Source: Sphingobacterium hotanense
GTDB taxonomy: Bacteria > Bacteroidota > Bacteroidia > Sphingobacteriales > Sphingobacteriaceae
Length of the DNA: 64,000 nucleotides
NCBI RefSeq assembly: GCF_008274825.1
Contig: NZ_CP030848.1
Span: 2,232,001-2,296,000 of the forward strand
Direction of reading: 5' to 3'
Numbering within the stretch: position 1 is the first letter of the stretch; each line of letters opens with the position of its first letter. The notes beneath the pieces were generated by a model that searched no databases, was not told the origin of the DNA, and saw only the letters and a program-made list of their open reading frames with translations. Shown here piece by piece: positions 50,586 through 59,795 of the stretch. The position numbers and the translations under genes are program-made.

Positions 50586-53500
50586 ATGAGAAAAACACTT
50601 CATTTTTTGATGTATGTTATTTTCGTCAGTTTGATGCTGAATGTCTCAGCTCAGGGACAAATAACAACCAAAGGGCGAATAATCACAATTGATGGTGAGC
50701 CCATTGCAGGCTCGACCATTGAGATTAAGGATGTAAAGACCGGAGCTATACAAAAAGTTGTGGCAGACGAATCCGGAATATTTACTCTAAATAATCTATC
50801 CTCCACCAATAGTTATCTTATCAGAGTTATACATCTGGGATTTAAGGAAGAATTAATTAGCGATTTTATTGTGTCAGAGAACAATAATAATTCCCTATTA
50901 ATTAGGCTACAACCAGTTGAATCGGACCTTGACGAGGTGGTAGTAATTGGTTACGGCACTGCGAAGAAAAAAGATCTCACCGGCGCTATTAGCAGTATCA
51001 AAGCTGAAACCTTAAGTGCCCAAGCTCCTAGAAACGTCCAAGACCTTTTGAGGTCAAATGCTTCAGGATTACAAGTTGGAATTGGAACTGATGCAAAGGC
51101 CGAAGCGTCTGTCGGAATCCGTGGGGATGGATCACTGACCGCTAGCAATAACCCCCTAATCGTTTTAGATAATGTGATTTATGACGGCGCGATGGCTGAT
51201 ATCAACCCAAATGACATTGCAACCATTGATGTGCTGAAAGATGCTAGTTCTGCCGCTGTATATGGTTCAAGGTCTGCAAACGGAGTTATTGTTATTACAA
51301 CAAAGCGAGGAAAAGTCGGTAAGCCACTAATTAATTTGACAGCGAACAATGGTTTTGCTAAGTCCGCAAATCAGCCGAAAATATTAGATCCTGCGGGCTT
51401 TCTCTTGTTTCGTAAAGATTATAACGAAGGACGCGTAATGGACGAATACCTAGCTAAATATCCGGAAATGTTTGTCGACCCGACAAAATTAAGTAAAGTA
51501 GATGTTCTTACTTGGTATAATTACGATCAAGCAAGCCCTGTTTCAAATGTCACTCAAGAAGAATTAACGACGAAATGGCTTTCTCGACTCAATTTTACTA
51601 CGCCAGAAATCGAGAACTATTTCGCAAATAATATCACACGTTGGGACGAGTTAGTTTTTCAAAATGCGTTTCAGCAAGATTACAATTTAAGCGTATCGAA
51701 TTCTTCCGAATATGTATCACAGTATATATCAGCCGGATACACGGGTAGAGAAGGAGTAATTGTCGGCGATCGGTATAAGAACTTACGTGCTCGTGTCAAT
51801 GTTGAATCTAAAATTACGTCTTATTTAACTACTGGACTCAATGTTCAATTTGCGTCGAGGGATGAAGGCTATTTAAAAGCAAATTGGAGTCAAATGACAA
51901 TGATATCGCCATACGGATCGAATAATATAGGGGATCCTACAAGTAAATATCAAAGGAGACCAACAGGATTGGATCCAATCAATCCATTCTATGATAATGC
52001 GTTTACTGATAGGGAACAATTAAATCAGAATATAAACGCAATTGTGTATGCAAAAGTTAAGCTTCCGTTCGGAATTGAATATAATATAAACTTTACACCA
52101 TACCTCAATTGGTATAATTATTATAACCATTATTCGTCTCAAGGAGAAAATTGGAGTGCTCTAGGAGGATCCGCTGATCGGAATCATTCTAAAACATATA
52201 ATTGGCAGGTTGATAACATACTGCGATGGAATAAGCAATTTCACGATGATCATAAGGTTGAAATAACTCTTTTGGCAAATGCAGAAAAAGGACAGTATTG
52301 GTCAACTTCCACCTATGCTTACGGATTTACACCAAACGACCATTTAGGCTACCATTTTATGAATGCCGGAGCAACTGCGACCGTAAAAAGTAATGATACT
52401 TATAAGACCGCGGATGCCCTAATGGGAAGATTATTCTATACTTTCAAAGATAGATATTTGCTAACGACGTCGATACGTCGAGATGGATATTCTGCTTTTG
52501 GTAAAAAGAACCCGCGGTCTTTATTTAGTGCTGTAGCGTTAGGCTGGGTATTTTCTGAAGAAAATTTTTTTAATAAATCTGGAGTCTTCAATTATGGTAA
52601 GCTTAGATTTTCTTGGGGTGAAAATGGGAATCGCGAAATTGGCCAATATGCTGCTTTGTCACAAATGCAGTCTAGTTTGTTCCCATATTTAAACACGGGC
52701 GGAAATTTCTTTACAACATCACAGATATATGTAACAACAATGGCCAACTATAATCTAAAGTGGGAGAGGACAGGAACTTACAATGTTGGTTTAGATTTCG
52801 GGTTGCTAAACAATAGACTTACTGGCTCGCTAGAAGGATATCTTGCCACGACAACTGATCTTCTAATGGAGCGGTCACTGCCCAATATCACAGGGTTTAG
52901 CGACGTCATGTCAAATCTTGGAAAGTTGAGTAACCGTGGAATCGAATTGACGCTTAATGGAACGATGATCAAAAATGAAACGTTTTCTTGGATGCTTTCT
53001 GGAAATCTTTCTTCTAACCGAAGAAAAATCGAGTCGCTCTATGGCGACATAATTTCAGTTGTAGATGAAAACGGTAATGTGATTGAATCAAGAGAAGCCG
53101 ATGATGAGGCTAACCAATGGTTTATTGGACAGGATCCAGATCGTGTATGGGCGTATGAGCGTCGAGGTGTTTGGCAATATGATGAATCTGAAATAGCTAA
53201 AACATATGGACTACAGCCTGGTGATTTTAAATATGTAGACCAAAATGAAGATGGCGTAATGAATAACAAGGATAAAATATTTCAAGGATATAGAACGCCA
53301 AGAATACGGTGGTCCCTAAGAAACGAATTGAATTACAGAAATTTCGATCTCTCCTTTGTTCTTTATTCCTATTTAAAATATTATGGCGCATTTCAACGTG
53401 CAGCAAACACTTATTCCTTTCCAGATCGGACATCAGATTACGATTTTCCAAGATGGACGAAAGAAAATCCAATCGATGATTATGCTAGAATAGGATCGAA

Positions 53501-53729
53501 AAATATCGGAACGAATTGGGTAAGCAAATCTTTCGTAAGATTGGAAAATATCACCCTTTCCTATAATGTGCCAAAATCCATTTTAAACAAGTTAGAAATC
53601 CAGAATTTAAGACTCAATCTTACAATGCAAAATGTCGCTGTCATGGCAAAAAAATGGTCCTTTTGGGATCCGGAAAGTGAAACTGTAACTCCTCGGACTC
53701 TAAATTTTGGAATTAATCTCACACTCTAA
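50586..53729 (+). CDS. SusC/RagA-family TonB-linked outer-membrane protein
   Basis: 1047 aa. Signal peptide (cleavage near VSAQG), carboxypeptidase-like domain (TTKGRIITIDGEPIAGSTI), plug (EVVVIGYGTAKKKDLTGAISSI; DASSAAVYGSRSANGVIVITTKRG) and barrel ending RTLNFGINLTL. The STN domain usual for FecI/FecR-linked SusC proteins is missing. Transport partner of the SusD-like gene 16 bp downstream; the CE15-like esterase in the same operon points to a glucuronoxylan-type ligand. Confidence 0.95.
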   Translation: MRKTLHFLMYVIFVSLMLNVSAQGQITTKGRIITIDGEPIAGSTIEIKDVKTGAIQKVVADESGIFTLNNLSSTNSYLIRVIHLGFKEELISDFIVSENNNNSLLIRLQPVESDLDEVVVIGYGTAKKKDLTGAISSIKAETLSAQAPRNVQDLLRSNASGLQVGIGTDAKAEASVGIRGDGSLTASNNPLIVLDNVIYDGAMADINPNDIATIDVLKDASSAAVYGSRSANGVIVITTKRGKVGKPLINLTANNGFAKSANQPKILDPAGFLLFRKDYNEGRVMDEYLAKYPEMFVDPTKLSKVDVLTWYNYDQASPVSNVTQEELTTKWLSRLNFTTPEIENYFANNITRWDELVFQNAFQQDYNLSVSNSSEYVSQYISAGYTGREGVIVGDRYKNLRARVNVESKITSYLTTGLNVQFASRDEGYLKANWSQMTMISPYGSNNIGDPTSKYQRRPTGLDPINPFYDNAFTDREQLNQNINAIVYAKVKLPFGIEYNINFTPYLNWYNYYNHYSSQGENWSALGGSADRNHSKTYNWQVDNILRWNKQFHDDHKVEITLLANAEKGQYWSTSTYAYGFTPNDHLGYHFMNAGATATVKSNDTYKTADALMGRLFYTFKDRYLLTTSIRRDGYSAFGKKNPRSLFSAVALGWVFSEENFFNKSGVFNYGKLRFSWGENGNREIGQYAALSQMQSSLFPYLNTGGNFFTTSQIYVTTMANYNLKWERTGTYNVGLDFGLLNNRLTGSLEGYLATTTDLLMERSLPNITGFSDVMSNLGKLSNRGIELTLNGTMIKNETFSWMLSGNLSSNRRKIESLYGDIISVVDENGNVIESREADDEANQWFIGQDPDRVWAYERRGVWQYDESEIAKTYGLQPGDFKYVDQNEDGVMNNKDKIFQGYRTPRIRWSLRNELNYRNFDLSFVLYSYLKYYGAFQRAANTYSFPDRTSDYDFPRWTKENPIDDYARIGSKNIGTNWVSKSFVRLENITLSYNVPKSILNKLEIQNLRLNLTMQNVAVMAKKWSFWDPESETVTPRTLNFGINLTL

Positions 53730-53745
53730 CTAAAATCTAAATATT

Positions 53746-55587
53746 ATGAAACGATTTAATATTACAATACAGATTATAATTTTCGTCGTTGTGCTTAATG
53801 CCAGCTGCAAGAAATCATGGTTAGACCCGAAACCACTCTCATTTTATACACCAGAAAATACATTCGATAAGGAAGGTGGCTTTGACGCGGCATTAGCTGC
53901 TTGCGAAAATATTATGCGGTCTGAATTTAATGGTGACGGGATGCCTCAATTGACTGAAATGATTTTGTCTGATATTGCTGTCGAAGGAACCACTGATAAA
54001 GCCGGACCACAAATGGATATCGACATTACCTTACTTCCAGATGCTAATTTAAATCATATAGACTTCACGAAAGTTGGCTGGTATTGGGAAAACGCGTATA
54101 AAGCGATTCAATATGCAAATATAATTCTTTCTAGAGTTTCTGATCTAGAGTTCAAAGACCCGGTTGAAAAGAAACGAATTATTGGACAAGCATATTTTCA
54201 TAGAGCTTATTGGTATTATAAATTAGTTCACCAATTCGGAGATGTACCATATATTGAACACGAAATAAACGAACCTCGAACCGATTATTTTACAAACAGT
54301 CGCTGGGATATATTAAATAGATTGAAGTCTGAATTGGAAACTGCATATCAAGATGTTCCACAATCAACAAATAGAGGGCGGGTTAACAAGGGAGCAGTTG
54401 GTACGTTATTGGTAAAAATATACTTATCAATAGGAGAATTTCAGAAAGCTGTTGATATAGGAAAACAGGTTGTAAGTGCACACCCACTAATGACGAACCG
54501 TTTTACCCCAAATCAATCTAAAGCCAATACAAATTTGATGCATGATTTACATAGCGTAGCGGCAAAAATTGATTTAAGTAACACTGAAGGAATTTTATAT
54601 GTTATGTCTTATCCCAATGTTTTGGGATCAATTCGATCTCAACTCGGTCGTCAATTAATTCCACGGATTGTGGGCGTGACTACACCCGATGGTAAAACAG
54701 GAGTAGCTTTTGATAAATCAGTAGAACCAGCTTTGGATATTAATAACAAATACGGCCGAGGTATAGGGCGAGCACGTTTGACAAATTATTATCAATATAC
54801 GATTTGGACATCTAAAGAAAAGAACGACATTAGAGGAGTTCATAACAGAGATAGTTGGGTAAGTCCAGCAGATTTAAAATATAATGATCCCAATTTAAAA
54901 AATAGTGGAAATATTTATTATGGAAAAAATCTGGTTAAAAACCCGGCGATGTCTGTTGAGGATTCTATACGAAGTTGGTACCAATGGCCGCATTATAAAA
55001 CATTTGTTCCTGATCCATTATCGGGAGACTGGAATTGGGGTGGCGAAACACCGATGTATATATACAGATCGGCTGAGGTATATTTACTTATAGCTGAAGC
55101 ATATTATTGGATGAACAATTTAGCTGGAGCAGCTGAGATGTTAAATGTTGTTCGAGCAAGATCAAATGCTAATTTACTTTCAAGTTCAGACATAAACATT
55201 GGTTCAATTGTCGACGAGAGAGCGAGAGAGTTATATTTCGAAGAAAATAGACATTTAGAATTAAGCCGAATTGCTTTTATATACGCCAAAACTGGTAAAA
55301 ATTGTGAATATTTTGGTAGAACTTACAAATTAGAGACAATATCAGGACCGGCTGGGTCGTCTTATAATAAACAATCCGGCTACAATTTTTATTTCGATTG
55401 GGTCAATGAAAAGAACAATTTTTATAACAAAGGTGTAAAGCATAGATGGGCTGAATATAAAATTAGTAACCATCACATCCTTTGGCCAATTCCGGCCGCC
55501 GCAATTAATGCAAACACGAAAGGAATAATCAATCAAAATATCGGTTATCCTGGTTCAGAAAACAATCAAACTCCTAAACCTTTATAG
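53746..55587 (+). CDS. SusD/RagB-family nutrient-binding lipoprotein
   Basis: 613 aa; lipoprotein signal ending NASC. Hallmark IIGQAYFHRAYWYYKLVHQFGDVPYIEHE in the first half and YIYRSAEVYLLIAEAYYWMNNLAGAAEMLNVVRARSNA plus ERARELYFEENRHLELSRIAFIYA in the second; end HHILWPIPAAAI. At 613 residues it is on the long side for the family. Surface-exposed lid of the preceding SusC; co-transcribed. Confidence 0.95.
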   Translation: MKRFNITIQIIIFVVVLNASCKKSWLDPKPLSFYTPENTFDKEGGFDAALAACENIMRSEFNGDGMPQLTEMILSDIAVEGTTDKAGPQMDIDITLLPDANLNHIDFTKVGWYWENAYKAIQYANIILSRVSDLEFKDPVEKKRIIGQAYFHRAYWYYKLVHQFGDVPYIEHEINEPRTDYFTNSRWDILNRLKSELETAYQDVPQSTNRGRVNKGAVGTLLVKIYLSIGEFQKAVDIGKQVVSAHPLMTNRFTPNQSKANTNLMHDLHSVAAKIDLSNTEGILYVMSYPNVLGSIRSQLGRQLIPRIVGVTTPDGKTGVAFDKSVEPALDINNKYGRGIGRARLTNYYQYTIWTSKEKNDIRGVHNRDSWVSPADLKYNDPNLKNSGNIYYGKNLVKNPAMSVEDSIRSWYQWPHYKTFVPDPLSGDWNWGGETPMYIYRSAEVYLLIAEAYYWMNNLAGAAEMLNVVRARSNANLLSSSDINIGSIVDERARELYFEENRHLELSRIAFIYAKTGKNCEYFGRTYKLETISGPAGSSYNKQSGYNFYFDWVNEKNNFYNKGVKHRWAEYKISNHHILWPIPAAAINANTKGIINQNIGYPGSENNQTPKPL

Positions 55588-55595
55588 AAAAAACG

Positions 55596-56849
55596 ATGAA
55601 AACTATATTATATTTAATTATCTTCATAAGTCTTGTTCCCTATAAAGGACTTTGTCAGAAAGTTAACTACGACGAATCCCTCGTTACAGCTTACACACTC
55701 CCTGATCTTCTGACTTCAAACTCAGGACTCAAAGTCAACAATAAACAAAAATGGGAGCAAATCAGACGCCCAGAGATTTTAGAGATGTACAGCAATCTCG
55801 TCTACGGCAGAACTCCGACCGAAGACATCCCTGTCAGCTACCAACTTCTTACCGAAAATAAGCAGGCTTTGGATGGAAAAGCGACCATGCGGCAAGTCAA
55901 GATGACCTTCTCCAAGAACGGTAAAACGGTAAATGCCCTGCTATTATTGATGCTACCCAACCATGTCAAAAAGAAGATTCCCATGATTGTAGGCTATAAC
56001 TTTAAAGGCAATCATAGCACGATAAACGACTCCACAATTCTATACAGTGACAACTTTAAGCTCGTTCGTGAGCCTGATCATTTGGATTGGAAGCGTGGCG
56101 TTCAAGCACAGCGCTGGGACTACAAACAAATCATAGAAAGAGGATACGGTGTAGCAACTATGTGCTATCATGATATCTTCCCTGATAAAGATGGTTTTAA
56201 AGACTACAGCATTGCGGCTTTATTCTCCGATTACGAATCTCGAAAGGAGCAAGGGGATAACTGGGAAGCCATTGGTGGATGGGCATGGGGATCCTCAAGA
56301 ATCGTCGATTACCTGGAAACCATACCCGAAATAGATAAAAACAAATTTGCCTTACTTGGACATTCCCGTCAGGGGAAAGCCGCACTCTGGGCAGGCGCAC
56401 AAGACCCTAGGTTCAGTATCGTTATCTCCAACAACTCCGGTGAAGGTGGCGCAGCACTCGCCCGCAGAAATTACGGCGAAACCTTACAGATTGTCTGCAA
56501 CATTAAGCCCGCCTGGTTTGCCAAAAACCTCAACGCCTATCACCATAAAATCGATGAGATGCCATTCGACCAGCATATGCTCATTGCCTTGATTGCGCCG
56601 CGAGCGGTCTATGTCGCGAGTGCCGAACAAGATCGTTGGGCGGACCCAAAAGGAGAATACCTCGCGGCATATCATGCCGGCCCAGTCTACGCCTTATACA
56701 AAAAGAAAGGACTCCCCAGCGAAATCCATCCAAATCTACATCAACCAATTTACAATGACATTGGATACCACATCCGCGCCGGAATCCACGATGTAAACTC
56801 ATACGATTGGTACTGTTATTTGAACTTTGCGGATAAAAAATGGAAGTGA
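55596..56849 (+). CDS. Glucuronoyl esterase-like (CE15) hydrolase
   Basis: 417 aa with signal peptide (cleavage after GLCQ). Alpha/beta hydrolase with the CE15 nucleophile segment LLGHSRQGKAALWAGAQDPRF (Ser257 followed by Arg258), the acidic-loop NNSGEGGAALARRNYGE and a C-terminal His in GYHIRAGIHDVNSYDW. Bacterial CE15 enzymes split ester links between glucuronic acid of xylan and lignin alcohols. Placed right after SusD, it likely helps free the ligand. Alternative: a broader acetyl-xylan-esterase-like role. Confidence 0.85.
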   Translation: MKTILYLIIFISLVPYKGLCQKVNYDESLVTAYTLPDLLTSNSGLKVNNKQKWEQIRRPEILEMYSNLVYGRTPTEDIPVSYQLLTENKQALDGKATMRQVKMTFSKNGKTVNALLLLMLPNHVKKKIPMIVGYNFKGNHSTINDSTILYSDNFKLVREPDHLDWKRGVQAQRWDYKQIIERGYGVATMCYHDIFPDKDGFKDYSIAALFSDYESRKEQGDNWEAIGGWAWGSSRIVDYLETIPEIDKNKFALLGHSRQGKAALWAGAQDPRFSIVISNNSGEGGAALARRNYGETLQIVCNIKPAWFAKNLNAYHHKIDEMPFDQHMLIALIAPRAVYVASAEQDRWADPKGEYLAAYHAGPVYALYKKKGLPSEIHPNLHQPIYNDIGYHIRAGIHDVNSYDWYCYLNFADKKWK

Positions 56850-56859
56850 GTAAAAATGA

Positions 56860-57100
56860 AGGTTGTCTTGAACCAGGAAAAAAAGGATGAAAGGATGACC
56901 ATGATCAGAAAGAAAAATAGCGGTGAAAATAACGCCCTGCAAAGATCCTGATCATCCTAAAATCCTTCCTTTCCTGGTTCAAAGACAGCAAAAAAACAAT
57001 GAAAGGATGACCATGATCAGAAAGAAAAATAGGGGTAAAAATAGCGCACTGCAAAGATCCTGATCATCCTAAAATCCTTCCTTTCCTGGTTCAAAGACAT
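56860..57100. repeat. Dispersed-repeat cluster arranged as inverted pairs
   Basis: One forward copy of TTGAACCAGGAAA (56868-56880) faces two reverse copies (56970-56982, 57082-57094). Between them lie inverted segments (GGATGACCATGATCAG and CTGATCATCC) able to form a long hairpin. The block ATGAAAGGATGACC to CCTTTCCTGGTTCAAAGACA is repeated as a tandem duplicate of about 112 bp. It sits between the convergent CE15-like and beta-helix genes. Confidence 0.85.
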
Positions 57101-57107
57101 CTAAAAT

Positions 57108-59258
57108 CTAATCTCTCAAAATTAATCCAATCCTATCATAAGGAATTGCCTGAAACTTCGGCAGCACCTCTTTTATCCTGACGCTATCTTTTAGATTGAA
57201 GTTCTTGTTTTTGTAATCAACGAATGGATCGCTTTTCTCGCTATCTTTCAGGAATAACATATTAGAATTTACGTAGTTACCGGAAGCAAAATTACCGCAT
57301 AGGAAAGCGATATTATTATCAGAGAAGTTGTACCGCATCGGCACAACAGCTGTATCTAGAATAGTATGCAATTGAGGGTAAGCATCTTTGTAAGCATCCG
57401 AACGAATATCGACGCGCTCTGTCAGTTTATTCTGAAGATCGGCCGCCATGAGGTCGGTTTTCCACTTTTCGATAGTCCATGGGCTATTGCCTAGAGCTTG
57501 CTTGCAGTTGATGAAGATATTGTTTGTGAAATAGTTGTTATAGCCGCCATTGACATGCACCGCGCCGAATGAACCTTTATCCGTTGGGTTACCGCATCGA
57601 TTGAAAATATTGCCATAAACGTAATGGCCAACCGTACCATCGTCTAGATATACCGCACAAACGCGATTCTCATCATCCTTATAAACGTTCTCAAAATAGT
57701 TATAGCGGATCGTATTGTTTTGCTCTGCTTGGTTTCTACCGGTATACATGGCACCCATATCAGAAGCATTTTGACAAACATTGGCAATCTTGTTGTACTC
57801 AAAAAGCAGGTTATTCCCTTGAAAGCCGATCGCCATATGCGGGGCCGAATGCACATAGCAATGTCTTACCGTATGCCCAACACCGGTTACCCGTACCGCT
57901 GGCGCATAGGTCTTATTGAATAGGTTGAAGTTGGAAATCTCACAGTTTTGAACCAAATTATTTCCGGGAGTCAGCGTTCTGTTGTCACCACCGTTGATAT
58001 AAATCCCACCAGATCCCATATTGTTGATATAGCAATTCTCGATTCGTACGAAACTATTCAAATTCTGATTATCGATTTCTGTCTTCAGATCAGTAGGATA
58101 AGTGTCACCCATCGAAATCGCGCGTCCTCCGAGATTCTCAAAACGGCAGTCCCGAATGTTCACATGACTAACATATCCCAAATAAACACCCAGTCCACGT
58201 GCAAATTTAAAGTCTATATTTTCTATGTTCAAGTAATTTACCCCCTCGAGCATCAGGAAAGGCTCAGCAAACTGAGTCAATCGAACATCCGTATCGCCCG
58301 CAATGGTATTGTTCGGGTACACAAAAAGTCGATTCGCATCCCGATCGAAAAAATACTCGCCGGGCTGATCGACCTCCTCTAGAATATTATAGAAATGAAA
58401 ACCACGAATCTTATGAGAATGCTTCAAACCCCAATCTGAGGTGTCAGCACTGGAATGAAATCCATAGATATGGGGATGTGCTGTGTTGATCGTCTTCTTC
58501 TTGGTATCTATAGACTGAATCATTACATTATCATCCGCATAACCGTAGGCAAAGTATCCATAAATCCAGATATTATCTTTTTGTTTCCAATTCTTAATAT
58601 CACCGAGATATTTAAACTGTGCCCCATACGGATTATCTACTTTGCCGTAACGAGCGATGGAACCTTTATTCAGTACGTCTGCAATCTTGACAATAGGTTC
58701 GCCATCATTTGGCCAACGACCTAAATCATAAGCTTCATTATCGATAAACAACATACTGCTTGAAGGAACCAACTCCTCAATGCTGTAACCGAAGCCGTGC
58801 GGGAAGAGTCCTTCGTCTAAAGAAGCACCCGAAGCATTCACATCAGCTACTAAAATCTTGTTTACAGCGGTCTTATGCAAGAAACTACGTTCTTTTCGAT
58901 CCTTAACTGGAGTAAAATCCGACCCTTTAATCTTGATAGCTCCAGTGAACACGACTTCCTCGTTTTCATAAGCAGCAATAATCGTCGGTTTGCCCGCTGT
59001 TCCAGAAAGTGTTCGGTCAATTCTTGCCGCCCGATTAAAAGGATATTCACCCCCTCGCAAATAAATCTTTATGCCGTCCTGCGGTTGCCTTTGCTTCATC
59101 TCCTTAGCTTTGGCAAGCGCAGTTTCCAAGGTCTGTAGTGGTTGCTCCAGAGTGCCCGCATGTTGATCATTCCCATTCGGGGAAACATACAGGACGATTT
59201 CGGCTTTCGCAATAATTAGAGTAAATAGAAGAATCGAAGTAAGCAAATATCTTTTCAT
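57108..59258 (-). CDS. Secreted right-handed beta-helix protein, GH141-like possible
   Basis: 716 aa with signal peptide (cleavage after AKA). It opens with the DUF1565-like YVSPNGNDQHAGTLEQPLQTLETALAKAKEM, then YLRGGEYPFNRAARID and a jelly-like insert (SSMLFIDNEAYDLGRWPNDGEP). A long parallel beta-helix follows (residues about 330-600; NIENIDFKFARGLGVYLGYVSHVNIRDCRFENLGG, ISNFN, YVHSAPHMAIGFQGNNLLFEYNKI). The layout resembles GH141-type and related plant-glycan enzymes. The catalytic acids could not be fixed. It converges on the CE15 operon and may act on the same polysaccharide. Confidence 0.7.
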   Translation of the reverse strand: MKRYLLTSILLFTLIIAKAEIVLYVSPNGNDQHAGTLEQPLQTLETALAKAKEMKQRQPQDGIKIYLRGGEYPFNRAARIDRTLSGTAGKPTIIAAYENEEVVFTGAIKIKGSDFTPVKDRKERSFLHKTAVNKILVADVNASGASLDEGLFPHGFGYSIEELVPSSSMLFIDNEAYDLGRWPNDGEPIVKIADVLNKGSIARYGKVDNPYGAQFKYLGDIKNWKQKDNIWIYGYFAYGYADDNVMIQSIDTKKKTINTAHPHIYGFHSSADTSDWGLKHSHKIRGFHFYNILEEVDQPGEYFFDRDANRLFVYPNNTIAGDTDVRLTQFAEPFLMLEGVNYLNIENIDFKFARGLGVYLGYVSHVNIRDCRFENLGGRAISMGDTYPTDLKTEIDNQNLNSFVRIENCYINNMGSGGIYINGGDNRTLTPGNNLVQNCEISNFNLFNKTYAPAVRVTGVGHTVRHCYVHSAPHMAIGFQGNNLLFEYNKIANVCQNASDMGAMYTGRNQAEQNNTIRYNYFENVYKDDENRVCAVYLDDGTVGHYVYGNIFNRCGNPTDKGSFGAVHVNGGYNNYFTNNIFINCKQALGNSPWTIEKWKTDLMAADLQNKLTERVDIRSDAYKDAYPQLHTILDTAVVPMRYNFSDNNIAFLCGNFASGNYVNSNMLFLKDSEKSDPFVDYKNKNFNLKDSVRIKEVLPKFQAIPYDRIGLILRD

Positions 59259-59382
59259 AAAGAAACAGGTTATGGATAGGTTTATGCGTTAGATCTTAAT
59301 TAGTAAACAAAATAGGAATATTCTTGGTTTTTGACAAATAAAAAACCTGTTTTGTTTTGTGCTATAAAGATTTAGCAATTAT

Positions 59383-59729
59383 GAGCCTATATAGTTTGAG
59401 CCCTTTAGTGAAAGGGCTCTACGCAGTACGTCCTAGTTAATGCCTGTACAGTTTGATTGGAATTTATTGGCGCAATATATGACGCCAATGCGTAGAGCCC
59501 TTTCACTAAAGGGCTCCCGAAATACTGGACATCGGAAAATTAACGTAAATGAGATCCTTGCATTAATAGAGTCTAAATAATTTGAGCCTACATAGTTTGA
59601 GCCCTTTAGTGAAAGGGCTCTACGCAGTTCGTCCTAGTTAACGCCTGCACAGTTTGATTGGAATTTATTGGCGCCATATATGACGCCAATGCGTAGAGCC
59701 CTTTCACTAAAGGGCTCCCGACATACTGG
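59383..59729. repeat. Two copies of a nested palindromic repeat
   Basis: Two direct copies of about 146 bp (59383-59528 and 59584-59729), each built of perfect 28-base inverted arms (starting GAGCCCTTTAGTG) around a centre that has its own ATTGGCG/CGCCAAT stem. Each arm is itself a hairpin (GAGCCCTTT-AGTG-AAAGGGCTC). The copies differ at only a few loop positions. The rest of this gene-free stretch (59259-59795) holds nothing else supported. Confidence 0.9.
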
Positions 59730-59795
59730 TCAGCTAATATGAACTGGCCATTGACTGGCGTCCTGGTGAAAAAATCAAATATTCAGACCCAAATC

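Noticed and set aside
57948..58382. Plus-strand frame of 144 codons
   Set aside because: Lies antisense to the beta-helix gene, which has a signal peptide and domain evidence; no protein features in the frame.
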